Assembly (NCBI GenBank): GCA_904397865.1
Contig: CAJFOS010000004.1
Coordinates: forward strand, 1 to 35,199
Source: Candidatus Allochristensenella caecavium
GTDB lineage: Bacteria > Bacillota > Clostridia > Christensenellales > QAND01
Direction of reading: 5' to 3'
DNA length: 35,199 nucleotides
Numbering within the stretch: the stretch's first letter is position 1; every line of letters begins with the position of its first letter. Below are positions 20,898-29,582 of this stretch, piece by piece. The notes under the pieces were generated by a model. That model was not told the origin of the DNA. It saw only the letters and a list, made by a program, of their open reading frames with translations, and did not search any database. The position numbers were made by a program, and so were the translations under genes.

Positions 20898-22592
20898 TTG
20901 CCGTTTCGCCAGGAGATTGCCAACGCCGTCGCGCCTGTTTTGCAGGTGGACGCACAACAGATATTGGACCGTTTGGAGACCCCGCCGGACCCGGCGATGG
21001 GCGATTATGCCCTGCCGTGTTTTCCGTTTGCCAAAAACATGCGCAAGGCGCCGGCGCTGATTGCCCAGGACGTGGTGGGCGCGCCGATGCCCGCGTGTGT
21101 CAAGGAGGCGCGCGTGGCCGGTGGCTACGCCAATTTTTTCATTGATAAGGCGCAGTACGCCGCACAGGTGATGCGCAGGGTGGACGAGCAGGGCGCGCAG
21201 TATGGCGCGCAAAATTTGGGGCAGGGCCGCGCGGTGTGTATCGATTATAGTTCTATCAACATTGCAAAACCCTTCCACATCGGCCACCTGAGTTCGACGG
21301 CCATTGGCCATGCGTTGTATAACCTGTACAATTTTATGGGATACAAGAGCATCGGTATCAATCATCTGGGGGACTGGGGCACGCAGTTCGGCAAGCTTTT
21401 GGCGGCGTATGAGCTGTGGGGCGAAGGGACGGACATCGAAACCGGCGGCGTGAACCGGATGCTGGAATTGTATGTCAAATTCCATGCCGAAGCGGAAAAG
21501 GACGAATCGCTCAACGATTTGGGACGCCAATGGTTCAAACGAATTGAGGACGGCGACCCGGTGGCGATGGATTTGTTCACGCGCTTTAAGGAGACGACGA
21601 TTCGTGAAGTGATGAAAATCTACGACCTGCTGGGGATTCATTTTGACAGTTATGCCGGGGAGAGTTTTTATAACGATAAGATGGACGCCGTGGTGCAGGA
21701 ACTGCGCGACAAGCATCTGCTGGTTAAGAGCGAGGGCGCGTATGTGGTGGATTTGAGCGAAGAGAACATGCCGCCGTGCATCATTTTGAAAAGCGACGGG
21801 GCGACGCTGTACGCCACGCGCGATATCGCCGCGGCATTCTACCGGAAAAAGACGTATGATTTTGCCAAGTGTCTGTATGTGGTAGCCTACCAGCAAAACC
21901 TGCATTTCCGCCAATGGTTTAAGGTGGTGGAAAAGATGGGTTACGACTGGGCCAAGGATTTGGAACACGTGGCATTCGGCATGGTGTCTCTGGCGGATGG
22001 TACGACGTTGAGCACGCGCAAGGGTCATGTGGTCAAGCTGGAGGACGTGCTGCATACGGCGATTGAAAAAGCAAAGACGATTATGGAGGAAAAATCGCCG
22101 CACTTGGAAAACCGTGACGAGGTGGCCCAGCAGGTGGGCGTAGGCGCAGTGGTGTTCGGCGTGCTGTACAACGCGCGCATCAAGGACATTGCGTTTTCCT
22201 ATGAACGTGCGCTGTCCTTTGAAGGGGAGACCGCGCCGTATGTGCAATACACGCACGCCCGCTGCACAAGCGTGCTGCGCAAGGCGGGCACGTTGGATGC
22301 TGCACTGGATATGCAGGCGCTTTGCGGCGAATTTGCGTTCCCAGTGGTGCGGCTGTGTGAATCCTGGCCACAGACGCTGGTCAGCGCGCTGGAAAAGAAT
22401 GAACCGTATCTGGTGGCGCGCCATCTGGTAGAGCTGGCGCAGGCATACAATCGCTTCTATTATGAAGTGCGGATTTTGGACGAGGAAAATGCGGCGCAGA
22501 CCGCAGCCCGCCTTACGTTGACCCGTGCCGTGAAGACGGTGCTGTCTACGGGGCTGGGGTTGCTGGGGATTGGCGCGCCGGAGAGGATGTAA
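20898..22592 (+). CDS. argS: Arginyl-tRNA synthetase
   Basis: 564 aa, TTG start at 20898 with GGAAGGAG 9 bp upstream. The HIGH signature is FHIGH at residues 126-130, in SSINIAKPFHIGHLSS. The KMSKS-like loop is LSTRKGHVVKLEDV. An Arg-tRNA synthetase N-terminal domain comes first, and the DALR anticodon-binding domain (VQYTHARCTSVLR, ARHLVELAQAYNRFYYEVRIL) closes the protein. It charges tRNA-Arg with arginine in the cytoplasm and is essential. A tRNA-Arg gene lies next to it, diverging. The following membrane-protein gene starts 7 bp after the stop, so they may be cotranscribed. Confidence 0.95.
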   Translation: MPFRQEIANAVAPVLQVDAQQILDRLETPPDPAMGDYALPCFPFAKNMRKAPALIAQDVVGAPMPACVKEARVAGGYANFFIDKAQYAAQVMRRVDEQGAQYGAQNLGQGRAVCIDYSSINIAKPFHIGHLSSTAIGHALYNLYNFMGYKSIGINHLGDWGTQFGKLLAAYELWGEGTDIETGGVNRMLELYVKFHAEAEKDESLNDLGRQWFKRIEDGDPVAMDLFTRFKETTIREVMKIYDLLGIHFDSYAGESFYNDKMDAVVQELRDKHLLVKSEGAYVVDLSEENMPPCIILKSDGATLYATRDIAAAFYRKKTYDFAKCLYVVAYQQNLHFRQWFKVVEKMGYDWAKDLEHVAFGMVSLADGTTLSTRKGHVVKLEDVLHTAIEKAKTIMEEKSPHLENRDEVAQQVGVGAVVFGVLYNARIKDIAFSYERALSFEGETAPYVQYTHARCTSVLRKAGTLDAALDMQALCGEFAFPVVRLCESWPQTLVSALEKNEPYLVARHLVELAQAYNRFYYEVRILDEENAAQTAARLTLTRAVKTVLSTGLGLLGIGAPERM

Positions 22593-22598
22593 AAAAAC

Positions 22599-23018
22599 AT
22601 GCAGGAATACACGATGAACGGAAAATACCGGACGCAGATGATTGTCATGGGCACGCTTTTGTATGGCTTGATGACGTATTTTCTGATGCGTTCGGTACGC
22701 GAAGGCGGCTGGAGTTCGTCTTCGACGATAATCAACGTGCTGTTTGTATTATACGCGGCGTATGTGCTGGCGCGGCCGTTCGTCAGCTATTTGCGGGTGA
22801 CGGAGACGGCGGTGGAAGTGCGCGACGGTCTGCGGGCGCGGCTGGTGGCGCCGTTTGTAGACATTGCGTTTGTGATGACGGACGCGACGGGACGGCGCGT
22901 GATGATTCAGATGGAACACGGCAAGCGGTTTATCTTTGAATTTGTCTATACGGACATCAAAGGATTTTTAAATACGCTGCGCCAGCGCGGAGTGCGCGTG
23001 GAGACGGCCATCCAATAA
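22599..23018 (+). CDS. Small membrane protein, PH-like C-terminal part
   Basis: 139 aa; ATG 22599 or a near in-frame ATG at 22614. Two membrane helices occupy residues ~13-30 and ~43-62 (IVMGTLLYGLMTYFL, IINVLFVLYAAYVLARPF). A ~75-residue beta-rich soluble part follows (LRVTETAVEVRDG, VMIQMEHGKRFIFEF), ending in a helix (LNTLRQRGVRVE). Two helices then a bacterial PH-like domain is a common Bacillota layout. It is similar in build to the next gene product, so the pair probably arose by duplication. Function unknown. Confidence 0.6.
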   Translation: MQEYTMNGKYRTQMIVMGTLLYGLMTYFLMRSVREGGWSSSSTIINVLFVLYAAYVLARPFVSYLRVTETAVEVRDGLRARLVAPFVDIAFVMTDATGRRVMIQMEHGKRFIFEFVYTDIKGFLNTLRQRGVRVETAIQ

Positions 23019-23041
23019 ACGAACGAAGGGCCTGAAAAAGG

Positions 23042-23464
23042 ATGCAAGAGAAAAGACAATATGCCTGGAAGGCGATTTGGCCGCGGCTGTGGAAAGGAAT
23101 TTTTTATGCGCTGATTGCGGCGGCAGCGCTGGTGCTCAGCGCGCGCAGCGGGCAGACGGCGGACCTTGTACTGGCCTGGGGCTGGACGGCGTTTACCTTC
23201 TGCTATATCTGTGGACAGGCTTACCGGTATGTACGCACCTATTACCAGATGGACGACACGGGCGTGACCGTGGTGCGTAATGGCGTGGCCCAGCGGGCCG
23301 AATATGGGGAGCTGGAAAGCGCGCAATATGACAAAAACCGCATGGGCCTGGAACTGGTCTACCGGGACGGCCAGCGGTATCTGCTTTATGAATACACCAA
23401 CCTTTCCCCGCTGACGTATGCGTTGGACGAGCATGGCATCCGCGTGGAATACAAACGATTTTAA
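23042..23464 (+). CDS. Small membrane protein, paralogue of preceding gene
   Basis: 140 aa. The layout repeats the previous protein: two membrane helices (residues ~16-35, FYALIAAAALVLSA, and ~42-65, LAWGWTAFTFCYICGQAY), then a beta-rich domain with MDDTGVTVVRNGVAQRAEYGEL. Its end (YALDEHGIRVEYKRF) matches the LRQRGVRVE end of the neighbour. Probably a PH-like membrane protein; partner or target unknown. Ribosome site is poor (GAAGGG far upstream), so coupling to the previous gene is likely. Confidence 0.6.
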   Translation: MQEKRQYAWKAIWPRLWKGIFYALIAAAALVLSARSGQTADLVLAWGWTAFTFCYICGQAYRYVRTYYQMDDTGVTVVRNGVAQRAEYGELESAQYDKNRMGLELVYRDGQRYLLYEYTNLSPLTYALDEHGIRVEYKRF

Positions 23465-23484
23465 ACAGGCGGGGAGACGGCACC

Positions 23485-24519
23485 ATGGCAACCAACCAAA
23501 CGAGTAAAAAGGGAAAGACGGGCGGCGGATTGTTTAAACGCTGGTTTATCGACGCGCTGGGCGCGATGGCCCAGGGGCTGTTTGCCTCGCTGATAATCGG
23601 CCTGATTCTGACCCAGCTGGGCAAGATTTCCTTTCTTTCGTTTTTGACGCCGTTTGGGCAGATGCTTTCCGCGGACTCCCCGGTGGTGGGCGCGGCCATT
23701 GGCGTGGCGGTAGCCTGGGGCATCAAAAGCGCGCCGCTGGTGATGTTTTCCTCTGCGGCCACGGGTGCGCTGGGATATAGCCTGGGGGGCCCGGTGGGCG
23801 CTTATCTGGCGGCGCTGGTGGGTGCGGAATTGGGCAACTTGCTGGCGGGAAAAACGAAGGTGGATATCGTGCTGCTGCCGCTGGTGACGATTGTATCCGG
23901 CGGCCTTGTGGCGCAGTTTTGCGGACCGGGTATCCAGCAGGTGATGCTGGGGCTGGGCAATTTTATCAACCTGGCCACCGAACTGCACCCGATTCCGATG
24001 GGTATCATCGTATCGATTGTGATGGGGATGGTCCTGACGCTGCCAATCTCTTCGGCGGCGATTGCGATTTCGCTCAATTTATCCGGCATTGCGGCGGGCG
24101 CTGCGACGGTGGGATGCTGTGCGAACATGATTGGGTTTGCCGTGGCCAGCTATAAGGAAAACGGCTGGGGCGGGCTTATCAGTCAGGGGCTGGGCACATC
24201 GATGCTGCAGGTGCCGAACATCATGCGCAAGCCAGTCATTTGGCTGCCGGCCATCGTGGCCAGCGCCGTGCTGGGGCCGTTGGCGACAACGGTGCTGCGC
24301 ATGACCAATCTGCCAATGGGCGCGGGCATGGGCACCAGCGGCCTGGTGGGGCCGATTTGCACCTGGACGGCCATGGCAGGGACGGAGAGCGCGTTGTGGA
24401 TTTGCACCAAGATTTTGCTGCTGCAGTTCATCCTGCCGGCGGTGATTGCCTATGGCATGGCACAGTTGATGCGGCGGGCCGGTTGGCTGAAAAATGGGGA
24501 TATGAAATTGAATTTATGA
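23485..24519 (+). CDS. PTS EIIC-like (PF13303-type) membrane protein
   Basis: 344 aa. A charged N terminus is followed by about 8-9 membrane helices rich in Gly and Ala (MAQGLFASLIIGLILTQ, VVGAAIGVAVAWGI). Characteristic segments are LPLVTIVSGGLVA, HPIPMGIIVSIVMGM, and GAATVGCCANMIGFAV. These fit the EIIC_2 family (PF13303) of small phosphotransferase-like transporters, which usually stand alone without IIA or IIB genes, as here. The transported compound is unknown. Sits 20 bp after the previous stop and 60 bp before rplI. Confidence 0.8.
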   Translation: MATNQTSKKGKTGGGLFKRWFIDALGAMAQGLFASLIIGLILTQLGKISFLSFLTPFGQMLSADSPVVGAAIGVAVAWGIKSAPLVMFSSAATGALGYSLGGPVGAYLAALVGAELGNLLAGKTKVDIVLLPLVTIVSGGLVAQFCGPGIQQVMLGLGNFINLATELHPIPMGIIVSIVMGMVLTLPISSAAIAISLNLSGIAAGAATVGCCANMIGFAVASYKENGWGGLISQGLGTSMLQVPNIMRKPVIWLPAIVASAVLGPLATTVLRMTNLPMGAGMGTSGLVGPICTWTAMAGTESALWICTKILLLQFILPAVIAYGMAQLMRRAGWLKNGDMKLNL

Positions 24520-24580
24520 GCATAAACAGACACAGACGGCCGGGGGATGACCCATCTGGCCGCGAAAGGAGCATGGCACA

Positions 24581-25027
24581 ATGAAAGTGGTTTTGAATGC
24601 AGACGTAAAGGGCACGGGAAAAAAAGGCGATATCGTCGAGGTATCGGACGGATACGCCCGCAATTTCCTGTTGCGTAAAAAATTAGCCAAGGAAGCGACG
24701 CAGGAGAACATCCACGTCGCCCAGGCCAAGAGCCAGGCCGCCGCCCATCAGAAGGCGGTGGAGGAACAGGCGGCCAAGGAACTGGCCAAGAAGATGGACG
24801 GTGCGACGGTGTCGCTGAAGGTCAAGACCGGCGACGGCGGCCGGCTGTTCGGTTCGGTGACGAACAAGGAAGTAGCGGAACTGATTGAACAAAAATTCGG
24901 CATTGCGCTGGATAAAAAGCGGATTCTGCTGAGCGAGACCATCAAGATGCTGGGCACGTATACGGCCGAAATTAAGCCGTATGCCAACGTATCGTGCAAG
25001 GTCTATGTCCACGTGGAAAGTCTGTAA
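24581..25027 (+). CDS. rplI: 50S ribosomal protein L9
   Basis: 148 aa, ATG after AAAGGAG. The N-terminal domain [30 protein letters not shown] carries the L9 signature. A long central helix (residues ~45-75) and the C-terminal domain ([15 protein letters not shown]) follow. It binds 23S rRNA at the base of the L1 stalk. The usual Bacillota neighbour, dnaB, follows 21 bp downstream. Confidence 0.97.
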   Translation: MKVVLNADVKGTGKKGDIVEVSDGYARNFLLRKKLAKEATQENIHVAQAKSQAAAHQKAVEEQAAKELAKKMDGATVSLKVKTGDGGRLFGSVTNKEVAELIEQKFGIALDKKRILLSETIKMLGTYTAEIKPYANVSCKVYVHVESL

Positions 25028-25048
25028 AAAACGAAAGGGGGCGCCGGC

Positions 25049-26407
25049 ATGGAACAGCGCATTCCGCCGCACAGCGTAGAAGCGGAACAGTCCGTCCTGG
25101 GCAGTATGCTGTTGGACCGGGACGCGGTGATTGCGGCGATTGGCACCATCCGTGCGGAGGATTTTTACATCGCAGCCAACCGCATGGTGTTCGAAGCGAT
25201 GACGGCGCTGAACCAGACGGACAGCGCGGTGGACATGGTCACGGTTGTGGATAAGATGGAACAGCTCGGCACGCTGGAAAAGGCGGGCGGGATGGAATAC
25301 CTGGCCCTGCTTTCCCGCATCGTGCCGACGACGGCCAATGTGGAATATTATATCAACATCGTCAAAGACCGCAGCACGCTGCGCGGCGTGATTCAGGCAG
25401 GTTCCCAGATGGTGGGCAGCGGATTTGAAGCCAGCCGCCCGGCGGACGAGGTGATTGAACAGGCGCATAAATCCATCTATGACTTGCAGATGCGCGGGCG
25501 GCAGGATTCGCTGCGCCCCATCAAAGAGGCGCTCAGCGCGGCGAGCGCGCGTGTGATGAGCGCGATGGAAAACAACGGAAAGCTGATGGGCGTATCCACC
25601 GGCTTTGGCGAACTGGACCGCGTGACCGGCGGGTTTGAAAAAGGGCAGATGGTCGTCCTGGCGGCGCGCCCGGGCCGCGGAAAGACGAGCCTGGCCCTGA
25701 ACATCGCCCACAATGTGGCGGTGCGCAACGAGCAGACCGTCGCGATTTTCAGCCTGGAAATGTCGGCCGAAGACCTGGCGCTGCGTATGATGTGCGCCGA
25801 GGCGGAGGTCAACCTGGGCGACGCGCGGCGCGGACAGATTCGCGATGAGGATACCGGCAAATTGATTGAAGCGATGCGGCGGCTGAACAACGGCAAATTG
25901 TACATCGATGCATCCGGCCATGCGAGCGTGCCGGAAATCCGTGCGCGGTGCATGCGCCTTTCGGCCAAGGAGCCGCTGGGGTTGATTGTTATCGACTACT
26001 TGCAGCTGATGCAGAGCACGGGCAGCGGGCGCAGGGAAAGCCGCCAGCAGGAGGTCAGCGAACTGACGCGTTCGCTCAAGCTGTTGGCTGGCGAACTGCA
26101 ATGCCCGATTCTGGTGCTTAGCCAGCTGAACCGCGGGGTGGAATCCGCCAACCGGCGCGACCGGCGGCCCAAGCTGTCCGACTTGCGCGAATCCGGTTCG
26201 ATTGAACAGGACGCGGACATCGTGCTGTTCATCGCACATAAGAGCGACCTGGAACCGCCGGAAGATGAAGAAGAGGAGATGGACGCCGTGCAGAACGAGG
26301 CGTTCTTAATCGTGGCCAAGAACCGCAACGGCGAAACAAAGGACATCCCGGTTTACTGGCTGGGCGAATATACGAAATTCAAGGGCGCTTCTTTCCGGCA
26401 TGAGTGA
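25049..26407 (+). CDS. dnaB: Replicative DNA helicase DnaB
   Basis: 452 aa, ATG after AAAGGGGG. The N-terminal DnaB domain (PPHSVEAEQSVLGSMLLD) interacts with primase. The C-terminal RecA-like domain has Walker A ARPGRGKTSLAL near residue 210, where many homologues have GMGKT. Walker B is LIVIDYLQLM, and LSQLNRGVE, DLRESGSIEQDADIV follow. It unwinds DNA at the fork as a hexamer. rplI lies just upstream. There is no intein. A phage-like replisome organiser encoded in the element would recruit this helicase through a loader, which is an inference. Confidence 0.96.
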   Translation: MEQRIPPHSVEAEQSVLGSMLLDRDAVIAAIGTIRAEDFYIAANRMVFEAMTALNQTDSAVDMVTVVDKMEQLGTLEKAGGMEYLALLSRIVPTTANVEYYINIVKDRSTLRGVIQAGSQMVGSGFEASRPADEVIEQAHKSIYDLQMRGRQDSLRPIKEALSAASARVMSAMENNGKLMGVSTGFGELDRVTGGFEKGQMVVLAARPGRGKTSLALNIAHNVAVRNEQTVAIFSLEMSAEDLALRMMCAEAEVNLGDARRGQIRDEDTGKLIEAMRRLNNGKLYIDASGHASVPEIRARCMRLSAKEPLGLIVIDYLQLMQSTGSGRRESRQQEVSELTRSLKLLAGELQCPILVLSQLNRGVESANRRDRRPKLSDLRESGSIEQDADIVLFIAHKSDLEPPEDEEEEMDAVQNEAFLIVAKNRNGETKDIPVYWLGEYTKFKGASFRHE

Positions 26408-26416
26408 GGATTGTCA

Positions 26417-26445
26417 TTGTGTTTTCGTGCAGAATCGGATACAAT
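26417..26445 (+). promoter_or_regulatory. Promoter for DUF1292 gene
   Basis: TTGTGT (26417-26422), 17-bp spacer, TACAAT (26440-26445). Confidence 0.5.
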
Positions 26446-26491
26446 GAACGCGGCGGCTTGTCCGTCACTATACAGAAAGAAGGTGCCCCCC

Positions 26492-26791
26492 ATGGACAAT
26501 ATGGACCAGGAAATGGATATCGTCGTCTTTGAAGATGAGGATGGCAACGAAATCGAGTTTGAAATTCAGTTTGCCTTTGAACACAAGGGCGAACAGTATG
26601 CGGTGCTGACCGAAGCGAGCGATGCACCCATCGATGAAGAAAACGTACCGGATATGTACATCCTGCGCATCAACAACCCCGGCGAAGAGAACGAGGAGTT
26701 TGTTGCGGTGGAAGAGGATATGATGGATGAATTGATTGCGGTGGTGGAAGAGATTTTCACCGAAGAACTGGAAGCGGAGGAAGAGGAATAA
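26492..26791 (+). CDS. DUF1292 family acidic protein
   Basis: 99 aa from ATG 26492 (MDNMDQEMDI), with AAGAAGGTG upstream; a longer start lacks support. The protein is very acidic. IVVFEDEDGNEIEFEIQFAFEHKGEQYAVL followed by YILRINNPGEENEEFVAVEEDM is the DUF1292 pattern, and it ends in a Glu run. The family is widespread in Clostridia, cytoplasmic, and of unknown function. Confidence 0.9.
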   Translation: MDNMDQEMDIVVFEDEDGNEIEFEIQFAFEHKGEQYAVLTEASDAPIDEENVPDMYILRINNPGEENEEFVAVEEDMMDELIAVVEEIFTEELEAEEEE

Positions 26792-26814
26792 TCCGTCGCT
26801 GCACAGGATGCATG

Positions 26815-26859
26815 GAAAACGCCCGTGTCCCCCTGGAAAAGGGCGGCGCGGGCGTTTTC
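26815..26859 (+). terminator. Hairpin terminator after DUF1292 gene
   Basis: GAAAACGCCCG (26815-26825) and CGGGCGTTTTC (26849-26859) pair exactly; the T tract is within the stem, so efficiency is uncertain. Confidence 0.6.
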
Positions 26860-27042
26860 GATTGCAAAAACAGGCACGGGGACAAACGGATGGACGCCGG
26901 GCGGATGACGTGCGGCGCAAGTGACGGGGCGAATCCAGGAAACGGAGCCCCGCCGCATCCGCTAGGCGAGGGAAAGCGCAGACAGAGTGGCAGAAGGAGC
27001 CGAAACGGCCGCTGGACGGGCTGGCAAGGCCAGGAGGATGCA

Positions 27043-27497
27043 ATGCAAATTGTGGACGGCACACCTTATATTGAACAGGTTAAGCGCCTGCTTTTTGAAT
27101 ACACAAATGCCCTTGGCCGTGATTTGGCATTTCAGCATTTGGAGGAGGAATTGTTAGACCCGACCAGCAAATACACCCCCCGGCGGGAGAATTGCTGGTC
27201 GCCTGCGAAAAGGATACGGTTTGGGGCATGGTTGCTTATCATCGGCATTCCGAGCAACGATGCGAAATGAAACGGCTTTATGTGCATCCCAAACGCAGGG
27301 GGCAGCATGTGGGAGAAAAGCTGATTGCACAAATCCTAAACCGTGCCAAGAGAGCGGGCTACAAAGAAATCGTGTTGGATACGCTGCAATCGATGAAATC
27401 CGCTGTGTGCCTATATCAAAAATATGGGTTTCAAGCATGTGAGCCCTATTATGAAAACCCGTTTGCAGACGCAATTTATATGAAAAAGGAATTATGA
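27043..27497 (+). pseudogene. GNAT acetyltransferase, frameshifted in a C run
   Basis: ATG 27043 follows AGGAGG. The first frame gives MQIVDGTPYIEQVKRLLFEY up to SKYTP, and the conserved second half (LLVACEKDTVWGMVAYH; acetyl-CoA loop LYVHPKRRGQHVGEKL; LYQKYGFQACEPYY) continues in another frame to 27497. The switch falls in a run of six C at 27176-27181. A run of seven would restore a continuous ~151-aa GNAT protein reading KYTPPAGELLVACE. Everything else is well preserved. This is recent decay, a phase-variable homopolymer, or an assembly error. An intact protein would transfer acetyl groups from acetyl-CoA to an unknown amine. Confidence 0.8.
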
Positions 27498-27601
27498 ACA
27501 TAGGCGGACGGCGCTTTGCAGGCCGTGCAAGAAAGGGGAGCGGCCGTGTGTCAGGCCTGGCGCGCGGCGTCCCCCGACATAGGCGGCCGCTGGCCTACCG
27601 C

Positions 27602-27640
27602 AAAAAAGAATCCTCCGTATGCATGCATACGGAGGATTTT
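27602..27640. terminator. Bidirectional terminator, perfect long palindrome
   Basis: ATCCTCCGTATGC (27610-27622) and its complement GCATACGGAGGAT form an almost loopless palindrome with A6 on the left and T4 on the right. It closes the exporter operon on the minus strand. Confidence 0.85.
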
Positions 27641-27692
27641 ATGATTTTGTAAACGCCGCGCTGGGGGAATGGCTGTTTGATGGCCAAACGTA

Positions 27693-29582
27693 TCAATCAA
27701 GCTCGAGTTTACCGGTATAAAGCTGATAATAGGTGCCTTTGGCCTGGAGCAAATCCGCATGGTCGCCGCGCTCGATAATCCGTCCATGGTCCAGGACGAT
27801 GATGGCGTTGCTGTTGCGGATGGTGGACAGGCGATGCGCAATGACAAACACCGTGCGCCCTTTCATCAGGTTGTCCATGCCGTCCTGCACAATCTTTTCC
27901 GTGCGGGTATCGATGCTGGACGTTGCTTCATCCAAAATCAGTACCGGCGGGTCGGCAATGGCGGCACGGGCGATGGACAACAGCTGCCGCTGGCCCTGAG
28001 AAAGTTCTTCGCCATCGCCGGAGAGCATGGTTTGATAGCCGTCCGGCAGGCGCCGAATGAATTGGTCCGCATGCGCCAGACGCGCCGCCTGGTAGACCTC
28101 TTCATCCGTAGCGTCCAGCTTGCCGTAACGGATGTTGTCCATGATGGTGCCGGTGAACAGGTGCGTATCCTGCAGCACGATGCCCAGCGAACGGCGCAAA
28201 TCCGCTTTTTTTATCTTATTGATATTGATGCCATCATAACGGATTTTGCCGTCCTGCACATCATAAAAACGGTTGATGAGGTTGGTGATGGTGGTTTTCC
28301 CTGCGCCAGTCGCACCGACAAAGGCCAGCTTTTGGCCGGGCTTGGCATACAGGGAAATGTCATGCAGCACCATCTTGTCGTCCGTATAGCCGAAGGACAG
28401 GTCGAAAAAGCGTACATCGCCTTTCAGTTCGGTGTAGGTGACGGTGCCGTCCGCCTTGTGCGGATGCCGCCAGGCCCACAGCCCCGTGCGTTCGGCGCAT
28501 TCGGTGATGTTGCCATCCGCATCCTTTTTGGCGTTGACCAGGGTGACATAGCCATCGTCCACTTCGGAGGGTTCATCCATCATGTCAAAAATGCGTTCTG
28601 CGCCGGCCAGCGCCATGATGATGGAGTTGAACTGCTGGGCCACCTGCATAAAGGGCTGGGTAAAGCTCTTGGTGAATTGCAGATATGCCACGATGGTGCC
28701 TATCGTCAGTCCGCCGACGCCGGTCACCAACAGAACCCCGCCCAGCACAGCTGTCAGCACGAAGAGGATGTTGCCGATATTGCCCATCACCGGGCCCATG
28801 ATGCTGGCAAAGGTGTGGGCTTTGGACGAACTGGCGTAGAGCGATTCATTCAAAGCATCGAATTCCTGTTCGGACATTTTTTCGCGGTTGAATACCTTGA
28901 CCACGCGCTGGCCATTCATCTGTTCTTCCACATAGCCGGTGATGTTGGCCAGGTCCTTTTGCTGGCGGGTGAAGTATTTGCCGCTGTTGCCGCCCAGTTT
29001 TTTGGCCACCACATACATGACGAAAATCATCGCCAGCGCCAGCAGCGTCAGCAGCGGACTGAGCACCAGCATTGAAATGAAGGTGACAAGGATGGTGATG
29101 GCGGACATGAGCACCTGCGGGATGGACTGGTTAATCATCTGGCGCAGGGTGTCGGTATCGTTGGTGTACAGGCTCATGACGGAGCCGTTGGTGTGTTGGT
29201 CAAAATAACGGATGGGCAGGGTTTGCATGTGTTCGAACATTTCGTCACGCACACGTTTGAGCACCCCCTGGCCAATCTTGACCATCAGGCGGCTATACAG
29301 GAAGGAGCCGAGCACGCCCATCAGGAAAATGCAGCCCAGCACCGTCAGCGCCTGGTACAGGCCGGCGAAGTTGGGGTTGGCCTGGCCGACAAGCGGGAGG
29401 ATGTAGTCGTCCAGCAAAAACTTCATCGAGAAGGAGACGGAAATACTGGCGACTGAACAAACCAGGATGCATACAAGAACGACGCAAAACTCCTTCTTAT
29501 AGGTGCTGGTGACATACCGAAGCAGGCGTTTGGCCGTCTGCATGGTGTTTTTGGTGAACTTTTTGGGTTTATTCTTCGGCAT
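27693..29582 (-). CDS. ABC exporter half-transporter (catalytic partner of heterodimer)
   Basis: 629 aa, ATG 29582 with AAAGGAGG. Six membrane helices occupy residues ~30-320, followed by a ~40-residue insert (DADGNITECAERTGLW) before the nucleotide-binding domain, common in Clostridia pairs. Walker A GATGAGKTT lies near residue 425, Q-loop VLQDTHLF, signature LSQGQ, Walker B VLILDEATSS (canonical Glu), and H-loop IAHRL. It pairs with the upstream gene product, overlapping it by 14 bp, to form a heterodimeric multidrug or lipid exporter of the BmrCD/LmrCD type. A MarR gene is first in the operon. The hairpin at 27602-27640 ends it. Substrate unknown. Confidence 0.9.
   Translation of the reverse strand: MPKNKPKKFTKNTMQTAKRLLRYVTSTYKKEFCVVLVCILVCSVASISVSFSMKFLLDDYILPLVGQANPNFAGLYQALTVLGCIFLMGVLGSFLYSRLMVKIGQGVLKRVRDEMFEHMQTLPIRYFDQHTNGSVMSLYTNDTDTLRQMINQSIPQVLMSAITILVTFISMLVLSPLLTLLALAMIFVMYVVAKKLGGNSGKYFTRQQKDLANITGYVEEQMNGQRVVKVFNREKMSEQEFDALNESLYASSSKAHTFASIMGPVMGNIGNILFVLTAVLGGVLLVTGVGGLTIGTIVAYLQFTKSFTQPFMQVAQQFNSIIMALAGAERIFDMMDEPSEVDDGYVTLVNAKKDADGNITECAERTGLWAWRHPHKADGTVTYTELKGDVRFFDLSFGYTDDKMVLHDISLYAKPGQKLAFVGATGAGKTTITNLINRFYDVQDGKIRYDGININKIKKADLRRSLGIVLQDTHLFTGTIMDNIRYGKLDATDEEVYQAARLAHADQFIRRLPDGYQTMLSGDGEELSQGQRQLLSIARAAIADPPVLILDEATSSIDTRTEKIVQDGMDNLMKGRTVFVIAHRLSTIRNSNAIIVLDHGRIIERGDHADLLQAKGTYYQLYTGKLELD

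Noticed and set aside
20667-22424. 585-aa open frame on the minus strand
   Set aside because: Antisense to argS and overlapping the tRNA-Arg gene; residue content is His/Arg-rich noise.
24533-24566. Hairpin between the EIIC-like gene and rplI as a terminator
   Set aside because: The CGGCC/GGCCG arms are short, the loop is long and there is no T run.
24683-26239. 518-aa open frame on the minus strand
   Set aside because: Antisense to rplI and dnaB, both certain genes.
26812-27042. Upstream extension of the GNAT frame
   Set aside because: It runs through a terminator hairpin, is compositionally odd, and AGGAGG at 27032 sets the start at 27043.
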